Positions 52,271 through 63,407 of a stretch of 64,000 nt of DNA are shown in pieces. Source of the stretch: Urechis unicinctus (lineage: Eukaryota; Annelida; Polychaeta; Xenopneusta; Urechidae); the NCBI GenBank assembly GCA_034190875.2, contig CM067358.1, positions 44,328,543 through 44,392,542 of the forward strand, read 5' to 3'. The first letter of the stretch is position 1. Every line of letters starts with the position of its first letter. Position numbers and translations under genes: made by a program. The notes beneath the pieces were generated by a model. It did no database searches, was not told the origin of the DNA, and saw only the letters and a list, made by a program, of their open reading frames with translations.

Positions 52271-52699
52271 GGGGCAAAGTTACATACAGATCGATTTGAT
52301 AACAAAGCAGATTATCTTATTATATGTGTTAAAGAAACCGCTTCGAGCAAGTGAGACGAGCATCTAACTGGGGTGAAAGAGTGTGGTGTTACTTATAATC
52401 AAGCATATGAACATTATGGAAATTCTCTGGCCATATATGTATACAGTAGTTGAATCTACGTACATTCAACGTGACATTACCAGTAAAAAGAGTGATGAGA
52501 ATGACTCAGCATGCATTTGGTCTATATATGCCCGTGCTTTCGTTATAGGTTTTACAATTCAGTAATGTGCATCTTATATAGCTTTGCCGGTATCATAGGC
52601 TTACTTCTTTTCTTTCCAGACAGACATATGGCTGTTTGACATGCTTGCTGTGACCACAAATGCACACACTTAACCTGAACGATCTTTTCGCCATCATCA

Positions 52700-54470
52700 A
52701 CCATGTATGGGCCTCCTTTATAGTATAACACAGCTGTACTGTCATGTTCTTTCTTATTCATCCTAGTTACCCGGAAATAGGTGTTCAGGTGCTGCTACCA
52801 CCATCTGGTCCGTGTAGTGATCGGCTTAACAGGCAGCCCTTTTGGTGTGATGATTTAGCGCTGCCCGCGTTTGGGACAGTTTTTTGATTGTCCTCTTTTT
52901 GGGGGTGAACAACTGCGCGAGTGCTTGATCGATGGATTTTTGGCATCTTGTTTGGTCAGTGAGCAATATCAGAAAGTGCGTCAGACCCTCTATTCCTTCG
53001 TCTTTGTCGTTTAACGTTTCAGCCAAGACAGAGAAGGTTCTAGTGACGTCATCAAATATCCTTCATGTACCCCACGCTGTTTTCCACCGCAAGAACTCAC
53101 CGCGTAACACCGTTTTAAGGCATGAAACGCTAGTAAGGCAATGCATCAATCTGGAATGTAGAACAACAGTAGAAATTGATATGTGATATTGTATTGTGTG
53201 TGCAACCGCAACCCACGAGCCGGTTTCATCCTCTGAGCGGCAGTCAATGGTCTTGCACTGTCGTCATGTGCTCGGGTTATCTGTACTCTCTGCATCAGGC
53301 ATCAGGTGACAGGTAGTTTTATATGAACCCTCGACTTTTGGTAATGAAGGATCCAGTATGAGCATAGCAGCATGGCGCATACTGATGTACGAGTTTTGCG
53401 AGTCGTGTGAACAAGTAGAACTTAAAAGGCCTGGGCTGGTTGAGACCTACATACTGAGCTGGACTGTTGATGTTAGGACCCTACAGCACTCAGGTAAAAA
53501 GTGTCGAGAGGGAGTCGGGCACTGTTCCCACCTGGCTCTTTACACCAAGTGAGCCACTGAGGAGTTGCTTCATCTTGCCCCTCGTGTGGATCATGATGTC
53601 TAGGCATATAGGTAATGTTGACTTCCTGTCTTAGTAGGCCCGCCTTCAGTAGCTATCTCCAACTAACGTGTCAGACTGTAATAGTTATAGCTATGAACGC
53701 GTGAGGGCTTATTGAGTCACACACACTGAGGTGAACTGGGCTTTGATTGTTGGATCATCCATCACTATTATAACTAGTTCAGAGAGTGTACCATGGTGTG
53801 CAATTTGCATGTTTCGAAGCTGTGACCCTCATCCAGTCATGCCAATGCAGGTGCACTGATCAGGCCATTGATCTTGTCAAATGCTGCAGGATTCTCACAT
53901 GTGGTCACGTATCCTGTCCCGTCTGTACAACATTAGGTAGACATTACAGCATCTCATGTCTTTCTGACAAAGACATTCATTTGTTCCAGTCTGGCAGACT
54001 CTGTGTTTCTGATATTCATGGCCAGTTTGGATCAACTCACTCGAACAGTTTGGCCATCACCCCTCAATGTACTATGTAACGTAGTAACAATATGTGCTAT
54101 CTCTAGCACAATCAGCAGCTGAAATCACCAGTAGAAGCAAGTCAGCTGCAGCAACAGTCACATAGCAGGGTACATACCAATCCAGGTGAGCTACAAGAAT
54201 ACAGAAATGCAGAGTTGACGCTATCAATAGGTGAATGTCAGTTCCGAAAGCTGCACTAGCAACATTGATTGGTATGTGAAATACTCATTGTCATGTATAT
54301 GCAACGAAATGTTTGTGCGCACATAAGTATTGGAGGTATGCAGAAAAGGTGTGGGCCGATTCATGAGTTCAGGAAAACTGGTGCACATCCGCTTATATGT
54401 TGCTGGTTTCTGTAAAGTTACATATATGTATTTGCCCTTGCTCACGTGATGCAAATTATGCTCTTGCATT
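52700..54470. mobile_element. GC-richer insertion-like island, unidentified, probably a decayed element
   Basis: This stretch differs in base composition from its surroundings and lies entirely in the 3.5 kb that duplication copy 1 lacks. On the minus strand about 52,826-53,060 is open for some 78 codons and reads like a soluble helical segment followed by a basic stretch. On the plus strand 53,786-54,079 contains CRC...CC...CGHxxCPVC, which recalls a RING-type or other zinc-binding motif but lacks proper spacing. No transposase, integrase or RT motif is visible and the ends are undefined. It could instead be a decayed host gene fragment. Confidence 0.3.
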
Positions 54471-54949
54471 TCACATTCTTGAAAAGGTCAGATAAGCATC
54501 CGGATCATATGTGGTCTGGAATCAGAGCTACATACCATAACAACCGGTTTCAGCCATTCTGGAAAATGTTGTTACGGGATAAATATGATATGGCCCGATA
54601 GACAAGATATAACAGTGTGCTACGCCCCCATTTTCTATCTGACACCGTAGAATTTGTTTAGTATGCACGAGGGGTAGAGGCGGGTGGGGGATTGGGTAAG
54701 GCGCAACAGGTTAAGGAATTATCAATTCGTCAAAGCCGAACGGTAATTGATATGAATCAGTATAAATCAGCTAAAACACGATGTTGAATTTCTTTTTGTG
54801 GTTTGCAATTTGCTTCTTTAATGCTGGAATTTATAGCCGGTAGACATGAATGGCTTCAACACAGCGCTACTTACATTTAAGTGGCATCGTCAAAACATGA
54901 TACGCTGGTTTTCAACAACCAGCGGTAGACTTTATTGTCTTCTTTTAAT

Positions 54950-55115
54950 GGATCCACATTGGATGGTAGATGAACATTTTGTGGCTTTGATGTCCGTATG
55001 CAAAACACCGCGCCTAGCTATCTGCGCCTACAACTGATCGCTTCAGCCAAAACAATTACATTGGACCATGAAAAAGACTGACATGTATTAAAGTGAACAG
55101 GGCGGCAGTGACACA
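54950..55115 (+). repeat. Dispersed family C element, copy 5 of 6
   Basis: GATCCACATTGGATGGTA, TTGATGTCCGTATGCAAA, AAAGACTGACATGTATTAAA, GGCGGCAGTGACAC. About 75 % identical to 39,788 by eye. Confidence 0.6.
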
Positions 55116-56029
55116 AATGTGCCGATCATTGTGTGCTATTAATATGTACTGGACATGATTTAGCATTTATAATAGTATATGGATCCTCTTGACCACAAAG
55201 TAAGCTTCATTGGCGAAAAATCGCATGTTGCTTTGAGTTATCACGGGTTTTGCTTCAAACAACTCGCGAGTCACATCATCTTTAACACCTGATGTACTGT
55301 ATAGCAGCGTACTTGATGCAAGAAGTTAAGTGCTATGTATTTGTAGAGAGGTGTCGAACAATCATATTCGCTCGTTTGGTATCAGATGGTAAGTCACTTC
55401 TTGCTTCAACAAATTTTCGGCCATATTTGACTGAGCTAGTGTAGGTCATGGGGCACAAGCAGGTGATGTAGGGAAGGTCCGCACTAGGTATGTTCAATGT
55501 ACGCAAGCTGCTACATGTCTATGCAGATATTGTGGTAAAATAACGTAGTTCTGGTAATCCTATTGACTTAATAACTGGGGTACGGGTTTGTTTGACAAAG
55601 ATTCATGGTGGCATATAATACCAACATTCTGTTGGAAATACACAGCAACTGTGAAGGCATACCGCCATCCTGCTTCACTGCATCTATACCGCGACACTCA
55701 TATACACTAGTCTACATCCCTAGACTCTGGGGGTTCGCTTCTCTCCACTGCCTCAGAGCCAAATAGGGTTGAGCCTGAGAGAATATGGAGGCTCAAGGGA
55801 ATGGGGACCTAGATCACATATTCACATTGTGCTTTCATGCTTAATAACAAAGATAAACGTTCCTTAATCCATCGAACCACTAACTTGCTCATATATGATA
55901 TGGGCATTTCTAATACAAGCATGACTGTTCTTGTGAAACCAGTTTCTACATTATAGCTACCACATTCATTTACTGAACAGGGGAAAGCGACGTGTTCAAC
56001 TCAGCAACGGCAGATATAGTTTAGGTCGG

Positions 56030-56330
56030 TTAATTACCCTGTGCACCATTGATAGTGTTTTCCGTTTCACGACCTGTGTACATCAACATATTGCTTTCGT
56101 TATGTTAGTGGGAATTCTGCGTAGCTACATTACAGATATCGCGTGCAGTATTCCTCTGCACATTGTTGTTTTACACATCTTGAAAGCGCCACTTAGCAAC
56201 GATATCAAATAAATGGGTTTGCCGGCCAACTCAGAGTCGGAGCATGTGGTACAGATGCAGAAATACTCCCACAAGTATCCTTAAAGCACTCGAGACCCAA
56301 CCTCCGCAGTAAGATGTAAATGTCCGCCGA
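56030..56330 (+). repeat. Block B, copy 3
   Basis: Partner of 42,750-43,090 (GTATTCCTCTGCACATT, AACGATATC, CGGAGCATGTGGTACAG, CTCCCACAAGTAT, GACCCAACCTCCGCA). Confidence 0.65.
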
Positions 56331-57059
56331 ATTTTATCCTTGCCCTCTCAAATTACGCCGCAATATAACATACGACAATAACACCACGACAGTCCCATAT
56401 GTGCTTGAAATATCACGCTAAACAGATGATATCACCAGGTTACAGAAGAGGTAAAAAACCTTTCTAATGGTCCAAGTTCTATATCAATTACCTCATAGAC
56501 TTATAAGCAGATAATTGTATGTCCCAAACTCTACGCTTTACTTCACAGCCTAACTACAAGTAGATATAAATAAACTAGTTATGATGCAGTTAATGTAAAT
56601 ATAATATCGATGCTGTACATATCATCGCCATCATATTATCATCATTGTATTTAACCCACGAAATGTGAGACATAACGTGAATGCAATTGAACACAATGCC
56701 GATTCTCTGGATTGCAAATATGATAAGCGTAGCTTGTTTGGTGCAATGCGTGAAGTAGCAACATAATATTACATAAATTCGACCACCTGACTGGTAATAT
56801 GAAATATGCGTGTCCGCTTGCCTGGATTGCATCCGTTAAAGGTGTCATCACAATAACGCGAAGTACCTGAAGAATGTATGATATGGTTGGAATATCTCTT
56901 TACTGATTTAAGACAGGCGCGTGTCCGTTCGCAGCTTTTTATGATGCGCGTTTCAGATGTACACATAATATCACTGATATCGTTATGACTGGTCAATGTG
57001 TTCACTAAGAATCTTAAAAAGAAGTATTCTTTGTCCTACATGACCATAAGTTGTATCTT

Positions 57060-57180
57060 ATAAAGACGCATGGTCCTTCACAGGAGACACAACTACATAA
57101 GCTGGCTGCCAGGCACAGCAGATCGCAAAACAGATCACATGTGTTCTACTGAGGAAGTGCGCACTTTATCAAAATACATA
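57060..57180 (+). repeat. Duplicated block N, copy 2
   Basis: Partner of 52,130-52,270. It lies about 180 bases before the conserved block at 57,362. Confidence 0.55.
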
Positions 57181-57361
57181 TGACAGTCGGTAAATCAGGC
57201 CTACAGGTATCACAGCAATAATTTGACCAAATCCGTACGCGATATTGCGTTTCATATGCATCCAAACTCAACAAAATAGTAGAAAGAATGACCTCCGGAT
57301 AATAGTGACAGTAGCGTAATGAATTATGATGTCTTATCATCTTACATACGCTTGAAAAAAA

Positions 57362-57434
57362 GACATCAGAGCATTTGCATTAATCAATCAGTTGACGGCT
57401 GGCAAAGATTGATTCCCCAGTGACGAGATTTTCA
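57362..57434 (+). repeat. Best-conserved duplicated block, copy 2 (partner 45,322-45,394)
   Basis: A 29-base stretch (57,381-57,409) is identical to 45,341-45,369, and about 62 of 73 positions agree overall. Well above the other blocks. Confidence 0.75.
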
Positions 57435-57480
57435 GGCTATGAATACATGCATGCATTATGTAAGTTGACGCCATGGTCGT

Positions 57481-58680
57481 ACTTCTGCGGAGAGTAATCC
57501 CTCATCGTAACGTTTTCATTTCGAGTCGCACGGTGAGTACAAATACACACAATGTGTGATGTTCCAGCTCATTTCCAATGGAAATCAACAGACAAATTAA
57601 TCACTTCAGCCGACTGTTTGCATTCTGACAATGACCGAGGAATTAACAAAGATGTATTTTACATGGATAACATGCATAATGAATGATATAAGTAAATCAT
57701 GTCATGTGAACGTTCCATGTGCATATGGTCTTTACACCGAGAACCGTTATCAGCGGCATCGGCTCCAGTGATGGGAACGAGCAATACTACATATCCACGG
57801 CTCGTGAGGTCACGGCCATTACTCCCAGGGTCACCATTGATTAACAAGATGGTTGTCGTGAAATTTGACTGAAGAAGAATCTCAGTGTAAGTCAAGATTT
57901 GTGATTGCTCATGGACCCTCAAAAGGACAAAAAGTTGATGCCTTGCCTGTCGAATTGCCGACTTCGAATATTGTGTACAATACCGGCTCATCATTTTTAA
58001 TCAATAACTCAGCAAACGCAACGGCATTACACGTAGGTCATTAAACGTAGGCCAGTTCGTTGCTGAGTCAAACGAATCACTGATGTGCAATAAACAAGCG
58101 CGCACATGAGATACTTTCGATTCTGTCTCCCATCAAATTATCAGCATTTGGTATACGTCCGTACCATTTGCTAGTGTGAACTTTTCGTATTAAGTTCGAA
58201 AAGAGTGTGTAGTCTGGTTTGGCTATAGCGAATATAATTTTTTGCATAATAAAACTTCTATGTAACGAAGGCAAGGTTAAATATCGACCAAATATATAAT
58301 CGTCTTACATTCTTATTCATGAACGATCAGCAATCTATTAGGTAGGCAGATTCTATCACTGTAATCTTGCTATGCAGTATACAATGAGAAGTAATTCGTC
58401 ACTCTATAGCATTGTTCGCAATTCTGTTTTCATTGCCCTCTTCCAAATGGGTTTATTCATTATTTGGAACATTTTGACCATTGCGACAGACCGCATGTCA
58501 ATGGGAATGATAACACTCGACAGTGATTAATGACATTTAACATGATGCAATTAGTTGTTTGCTGTGTAAGGTAAAGGCATCATAGCACTTATGTCTTTAT
58601 CACTTATTCCAAAACAACTTATCGACAAATGAAGCGTGGACACATATATGATCAGATAGCTGATAAATGTTCTACTATAC
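57481..58680. other. Intergenic, nothing recognised
   Basis: Short frames only. No clear match to other blocks beyond background. Confidence 0.4.
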
Positions 58681-59530
58681 AAATTTATTCGCTCCGCTTT
58701 TATTAGATGCTAAATCATTTCCTGCCGCAACAAATGTCCGGTCATATTTGGCAGGCTCAAGATATGCCGTGATGCGTAGACAGATGATTAATGGGTTATC
58801 GCTACAAGCCATAGCGTAATAAATTCAACGTTTGGTAATAAATCGTCAAATCCACCATTCTTGCAAAACTTAGGCAGTGTAACACATCCGGGCAAATACT
58901 GTACGGCAACCAGACAGGCATTTCAGCTGCTCTGATGCAATAACTAATAATTACACCAGTGTTGTATTGTCAGCGCACCTTAATAACTGAATAACCCCCA
59001 CAATACTGCTGAAAGTACACCCCAACCCCTTGCTGTCAGCACTGCGCCTCTAGTTCTTTCGCTTGATTGCACTGATGCACTTGTTGCACAAATTTTCAAT
59101 GAACGTTTTGATCATGCAAACACCTATAGACACGCACAGACTTTGAATCAAAAGCAATGATTGTGCTAATCCTGTCGACCTAATCATTTAGCTCCGGATT
59201 TGGTGACGGAAATATGTGTTGGCTTTATGTACGTAATGTATGTATTAAGTGCCATGTCTTGACAATTACTACTCAAGATACACAGCCAACTGTTAAAGCA
59301 TACGGTTGTGTCGACCATTATGTTTTACTGCGTATTCCATGTGTCAAGTGTTTCTTCACTGCGCTTCGAGATTACCAGTGGCCTTTATTTTGTGCTGCTG
59401 CTCCTTGCGCAGCCACATGGATCGCCCATGCATAACCCATTCATCATACATAAGCTCTAGCCATCTTTGCAAATTTGCAAATGGGTGTTTGAGATTAGCA
59501 ATTTTTGGCAAGCAGTGAAAATAATGGTTT
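58680..59530 (+). repeat. Partial third copy of the 40.5-41.4 kb segment
   Basis: 58,690-58,805 aligns with 40,490-40,615 and 55,375-55,490 (ATGCTAAATCA, CAACAAATGT, CATATTTG, CAGATGATT). 59,093-59,320 aligns with 40,963-41,180 (TTCAATG(T/A)ACG, CGACCTAATCATTTAGCT, ACACAGCC). 59,462-59,525 aligns with 41,285-41,345 (TTTGCAAATTTGCA, GCAAT, GCAG(A/T)GA). Confidence 0.6.
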
Positions 59531-60559
59531 GATGACAAAAAGCGGTAATTTGAATAGCACTTAAATAGCGCATGGTAGGATTTTGTTTTACAGCTGTCTA
59601 GGCACAAACAGCTTCACGGTTTATGATGATTGACTCGGATTGTGTGAACGGAATGGTATCGATTACTATGCGCTGCCTAACACAAGCGTAATCTTCGTTC
59701 CGATGCCTCATGGTTAGTTAAGATGTAACTACCCAAGGAGATCGGTTATCTACGGCAGAACGCGCACCACGCAGTTGCTTTTCTTAGCGATCTTCGCTTC
59801 TGATTCGTCTATGCATAAACTCAACAGAAAACTCAGTAAGCAGTTTTATAATAATAGTAATTCGCTCTTCTTAAGAAATGTGAATGACGATGTTAACGAA
59901 CATCGGAAACGGGTAAAAGTATCGTTCGGTTTTTTAGTCGGTTCCATAGCCTATGAACCTGACTGTTTTAGTGGTTCCGTTGCATGTTTTCATTATTAAG
60001 GTAACAAATCGACTACTTAACCAACTTTGCCTACACCGCTCGCGTGCCTATTCAGCATCTTTCAATTATGAATGTGCCACATAAAACCGATATCCAATAA
60101 AATTGTAGGCTAATAAAACGACTGAACATTTTGGATGGATGAAGAGATATAACTGCAACAATCCGTGCGGCTAACGAGGCCCAATTTGCGCAAATGTATC
60201 TGGGTCGAATTATTTAAGCGGTTTTTGTTTGAAGCGCTTCTGTAACTGCGCATACTACATGTACACAATACTCTCGGTTGATTAACTAGGGTGATAGTGT
60301 TTCCAAGGTTGCGGTTGTACATCAATCTGCCTGTTAACATAGATGTCTGCTTTGCTATATTTATGGCTGGCTTAGCTGACAGAACTGATATTATATTAGA
60401 GAGAGTTTTTGACATTATATATGATTGAGTGACTCATTCCGGGAATAACTATGTCAATGTCCCGGACAGTCATATGAACAGATCCTTTTTCATTACAAAT
60501 GCGGTTGTTTCGGTCAATACTTGAAATAAAGCTCTATCGCATGTGCTATTGGTAGTCAA
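59531..60559. other. Intergenic, nothing recognised
   Basis: Short frames without motif. Confidence 0.45.
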
Positions 60560-60725
60560 CTAAATCCATGTTTCTCTGCAATGCAATTATGCAAAAGCTC
60601 GAAACGAACAGCTGATACGTCAATTACGCATCCAATATATAGCAAATCTTTGTTGATAAGATCATGAAAAGGGCAGGCACGTATTTTAATGAAGGTGTAT
60701 CATAGCAACAAGAATATGATTTAAA
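60560..60725 (+). repeat. Dispersed family C element, copy 6 of 6
   Basis: AAGATCATGAAAAGGGCAGG, CACGTATTTTAATGAAGG, CATAGCAACAAGA. Only the distal half of the family is clear here. Confidence 0.45.
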
Positions 60726-60799
60726 CCGGGTGAAGTGGTAACAGCGTTTTGCAGATCTTTGCGTTGGTCTTGTTTTTGAGGTGTGTTTGATGAGTTTTA

Positions 60800-60800
60800 C

Positions 60801-60861
<61 letters not shown>

Positions 60862-60877
60862 TATATAGAGAGAGAGA

Positions 60878-60908
<31 letters not shown>

Positions 60909-61261
60909 AGGGAGGTATATCTTTATTTATAAAATAGAAATGTCTATATATATAGATCTTAGAGATATAGAGAGATATATATCTCTAGAGAGATATCTAG
61001 GGATCTCTCTATCAGACTATATCTATATATAGAGATATAGAGATATATATATAGATATCTATATCTCTCTAGAGAGATCTATATCTCTCTATATATCTCT
61101 ATATATCTATCTATATCTCTCTCTCTCTATATCTCTAGATCTCTCTCTATATCTATCTCTCTCTATCTATCTCTATATATATCTCTCTCTATCTCTCTCT
61201 ATATATATATATATATATCTATATATATATATCTATCTCTATATATATATATATATATATA
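60800..61261. repeat. Compound TA / GA / CT microsatellite with inverted symmetry, about 460 bp
   Basis: TA repeats pass into GATA/GAGA-rich sequence, then, from about 61,040, into CTAT/CTCT-rich sequence, and back to TA. The right half is broadly the complement of the left half, and short palindromes such as TCTCTAGAGAGA occur near the middle. Confidence 0.95.
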
Positions 61262-62395
61262 TGTTTATATTGCAATCCTACAGAATGTTTGTATTTTGGA
61301 AGTATAATGAACACGTTTGGTGTTCTTGTGACTGTAACCATGTGGTAATACGGGTCCAATGATTCATTGCAACACCATTTTCTACGCGCCAAAATCTGTT
61401 GCATATAAATTTGTACGAAATGCCCCCGGCTTTCAATTACTGTTATCAGGTGCCATGCGATAGGCCTTTAGTATGTTTTGATGAAGTATGTGGCAAGATG
61501 CAGTTTAAAGCCGGATTCAAGGCCACATGAGTAATGAGCAATGTTAAGAGACCTGTCAAGATTAATTACATGACGAGTCATATTTAACAGTATAGGTTTT
61601 ATTTTGCGAGAGGTTTTCAGTCATATTGGTGACGAGTGATAAGCGCGTTATCATCGTCTTGTGCGAGGCGTTCACGCAGCGAAGGCGTGCATGTATCTAG
61701 CAGAAGGGCTGCAGACCACCGGTTATTATAGAGCTATAATGATTGATCGATTCTGCGTATATCCAAGTGTTCTGCATAACCCTACTGATCATTTATAAGA
61801 AATATAACTTGTTTGCTTTGTTTGGGGTTATCATTATATGGGGGGGGGGGGGGGACCTAATTTGTACATATAACACTACTTTGAGATGTTCAATGTTACA
61901 GTGTTTTGTACGTTCACTTGTTTCGCGGATGCGTAGCGCCCAGAATGAACAAAGGTCAAACTCTGACGCAACTTAGAGCGCATCACTTGCACATGATATT
62001 TGAAAAGATATAGTAAAAAACACCCAATTGTGTTTGTGCTTTAAAGCGTAAAAAAAAAATAGGCTTTTTCATTTCATTGACCATAACCCTGTAGTTAATT
62101 ATTACATTAACTGAATAGTATACTCATTCGATACGTGTCGGCATACACTCTAGCGCATCGACGTGTGGGGATGTTACTTGGTTAGATATACTGATATTGG
62201 GTACATGAGCGTTAAGTCCGCTGAAAGTATCTTAAGCCTGGGAGGATCTTAACCTGATATTTTTACTGTCATAACTTGTACTCATCTTTTGCTTTATAAA
62301 GTACATGAGGCAGTGCTTCTGTGGCTTAAGTGAAAGCTGCTTTTCCTTCCGAGTGACCTTCCATATATGTATACAACCTTCACGTCTCTGGAATC
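61262..62395. other. Intergenic before the LINE, includes a 15-base G run
   Basis: No gene. A G homopolymer lies at 61,840-61,854. The LINE 5' boundary is not visible and may lie anywhere in the last few hundred bases. Confidence 0.45.
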
Positions 62396-62465
62396 AGGCC
62401 TCTGGATATCAATACGGAACTGTATACCGAGGATAATCCGACGAGATGCGGGGGCTGAACCATAA

Positions 62466-63407
62466 CAAGAGCATTGGTTACATGAAAACGAATTTGATGT
62501 TCTGGAAACTAAATTAGATGGTATAATTGTGGCTGGGGTGTCTGGTATGGATTCATCTCGGGTTCTCAAGGGGAGACCATATGGAGGCTGTGCATTTCTG
62601 CATAAGCGGGATTCGAAGTTTTCAATCCGTCTTGTGCAATGTAATAGTGTCAGGTGTATTGCTTGTGTGGTTACTGTAAATTGTGACGGTCGACCCGCTT
62701 CAATTTTAGTTATTAATTTGTACATGCCGTGCGATGTGTCATCTTCAACTCCATGTAACAATATGTATAATGAAATTCTTAATGATGTCCATTCTATCAT
62801 CAACGCCAACTCTGATGTGGATTTCGTGGTTCTAGGGGGTGACCTTAACACTGATTTTAGACGCAATAGCTCACTAAATACAATTTCAATGAATGCATTC
62901 TGTGAGCAGCAAGGTTTGAGACCTTGCGAGTCGATTGGATCAGGTGTCATTGATTTCACCTACGAGAGCGACATGTCGAATGCAAGATCTGTTTTGGATC
63001 ATTTCATAATATCTGAAAATATTTTGCCGTTAGTCTCAAGATATACATGTACTCATGATGGGGACAACTTATCTGACCATAGCCCTGTTTTTCTGAGTTT
63101 GAATGTTAATGTTTCAAAGTCAGGTAAACCGAGGCGCAGCATATCCAGTAAAATTAAGTGGTCTGCTGCCGATGAAAACGGCATCAGCAGTTATAAACGC
63201 TACTTGAGCGGTTTTTTTGTCGAATGTCAAACTACCAAATCTGTTGCGACATGTACCATATCTGGTTGTAAAACGCATTATGAAATGATTGACAAATACT
63301 TCAATGATATAATTAATGCATGTGTACAAGCTGGAATCCACAGCTCGTTGGCAAAAGGTGGCCGAAAGCGAATTGCGGGTTGGGGCGAAACATGTCGCTC
63401 TTGCTAA
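62466..63407 (+). pseudogene. LINE endonuclease domain, broken
   Basis: This is the target-nicking endonuclease (EEP/APE fold) of the LINE. The frame is open from 62,466, just after a TAA at 62,463-62,465, to a TAA at 63,405-63,407. It opens with QEHWL, which holds the catalytic Glu of the family, then GRPYGG (from about 62,571), the GGDLNTDF motif (about 62,835-62,858) with catalytic Asp/Asn, LDHFIIS (about 62,995) and SDHSPV (63,072-63,089) with the catalytic His. The N-terminal strand before QEHWL seems shortened, with an NC pair about 15 codons upstream, and is cut off by the stop. The first ATG (62,529) lies inside the domain, so it is not the true start. The final codons after GRKRIAGWG are an out-of-frame tail. 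Confidence 0.88.

Larger units (their letters stand above)
50190..57480 (+). repeat. Large duplication, copy 2 (partner 38,440-45,460)
   Basis: See copy 1 for the match list. The main extra in this copy is about 3.5 kb between 51.0 and 54.9 kb, which includes the GC-richer island at 52.7-54.5 kb. Within this copy, 52,130-52,270 also matches 57,060-57,180, so further internal duplication has occurred. Confidence 0.65.

Noticed and set aside
62294-62959. A 221-codon open frame on the minus strand
   Set aside because: Lies opposite the LINE endonuclease, whose motifs are clear on the plus strand.
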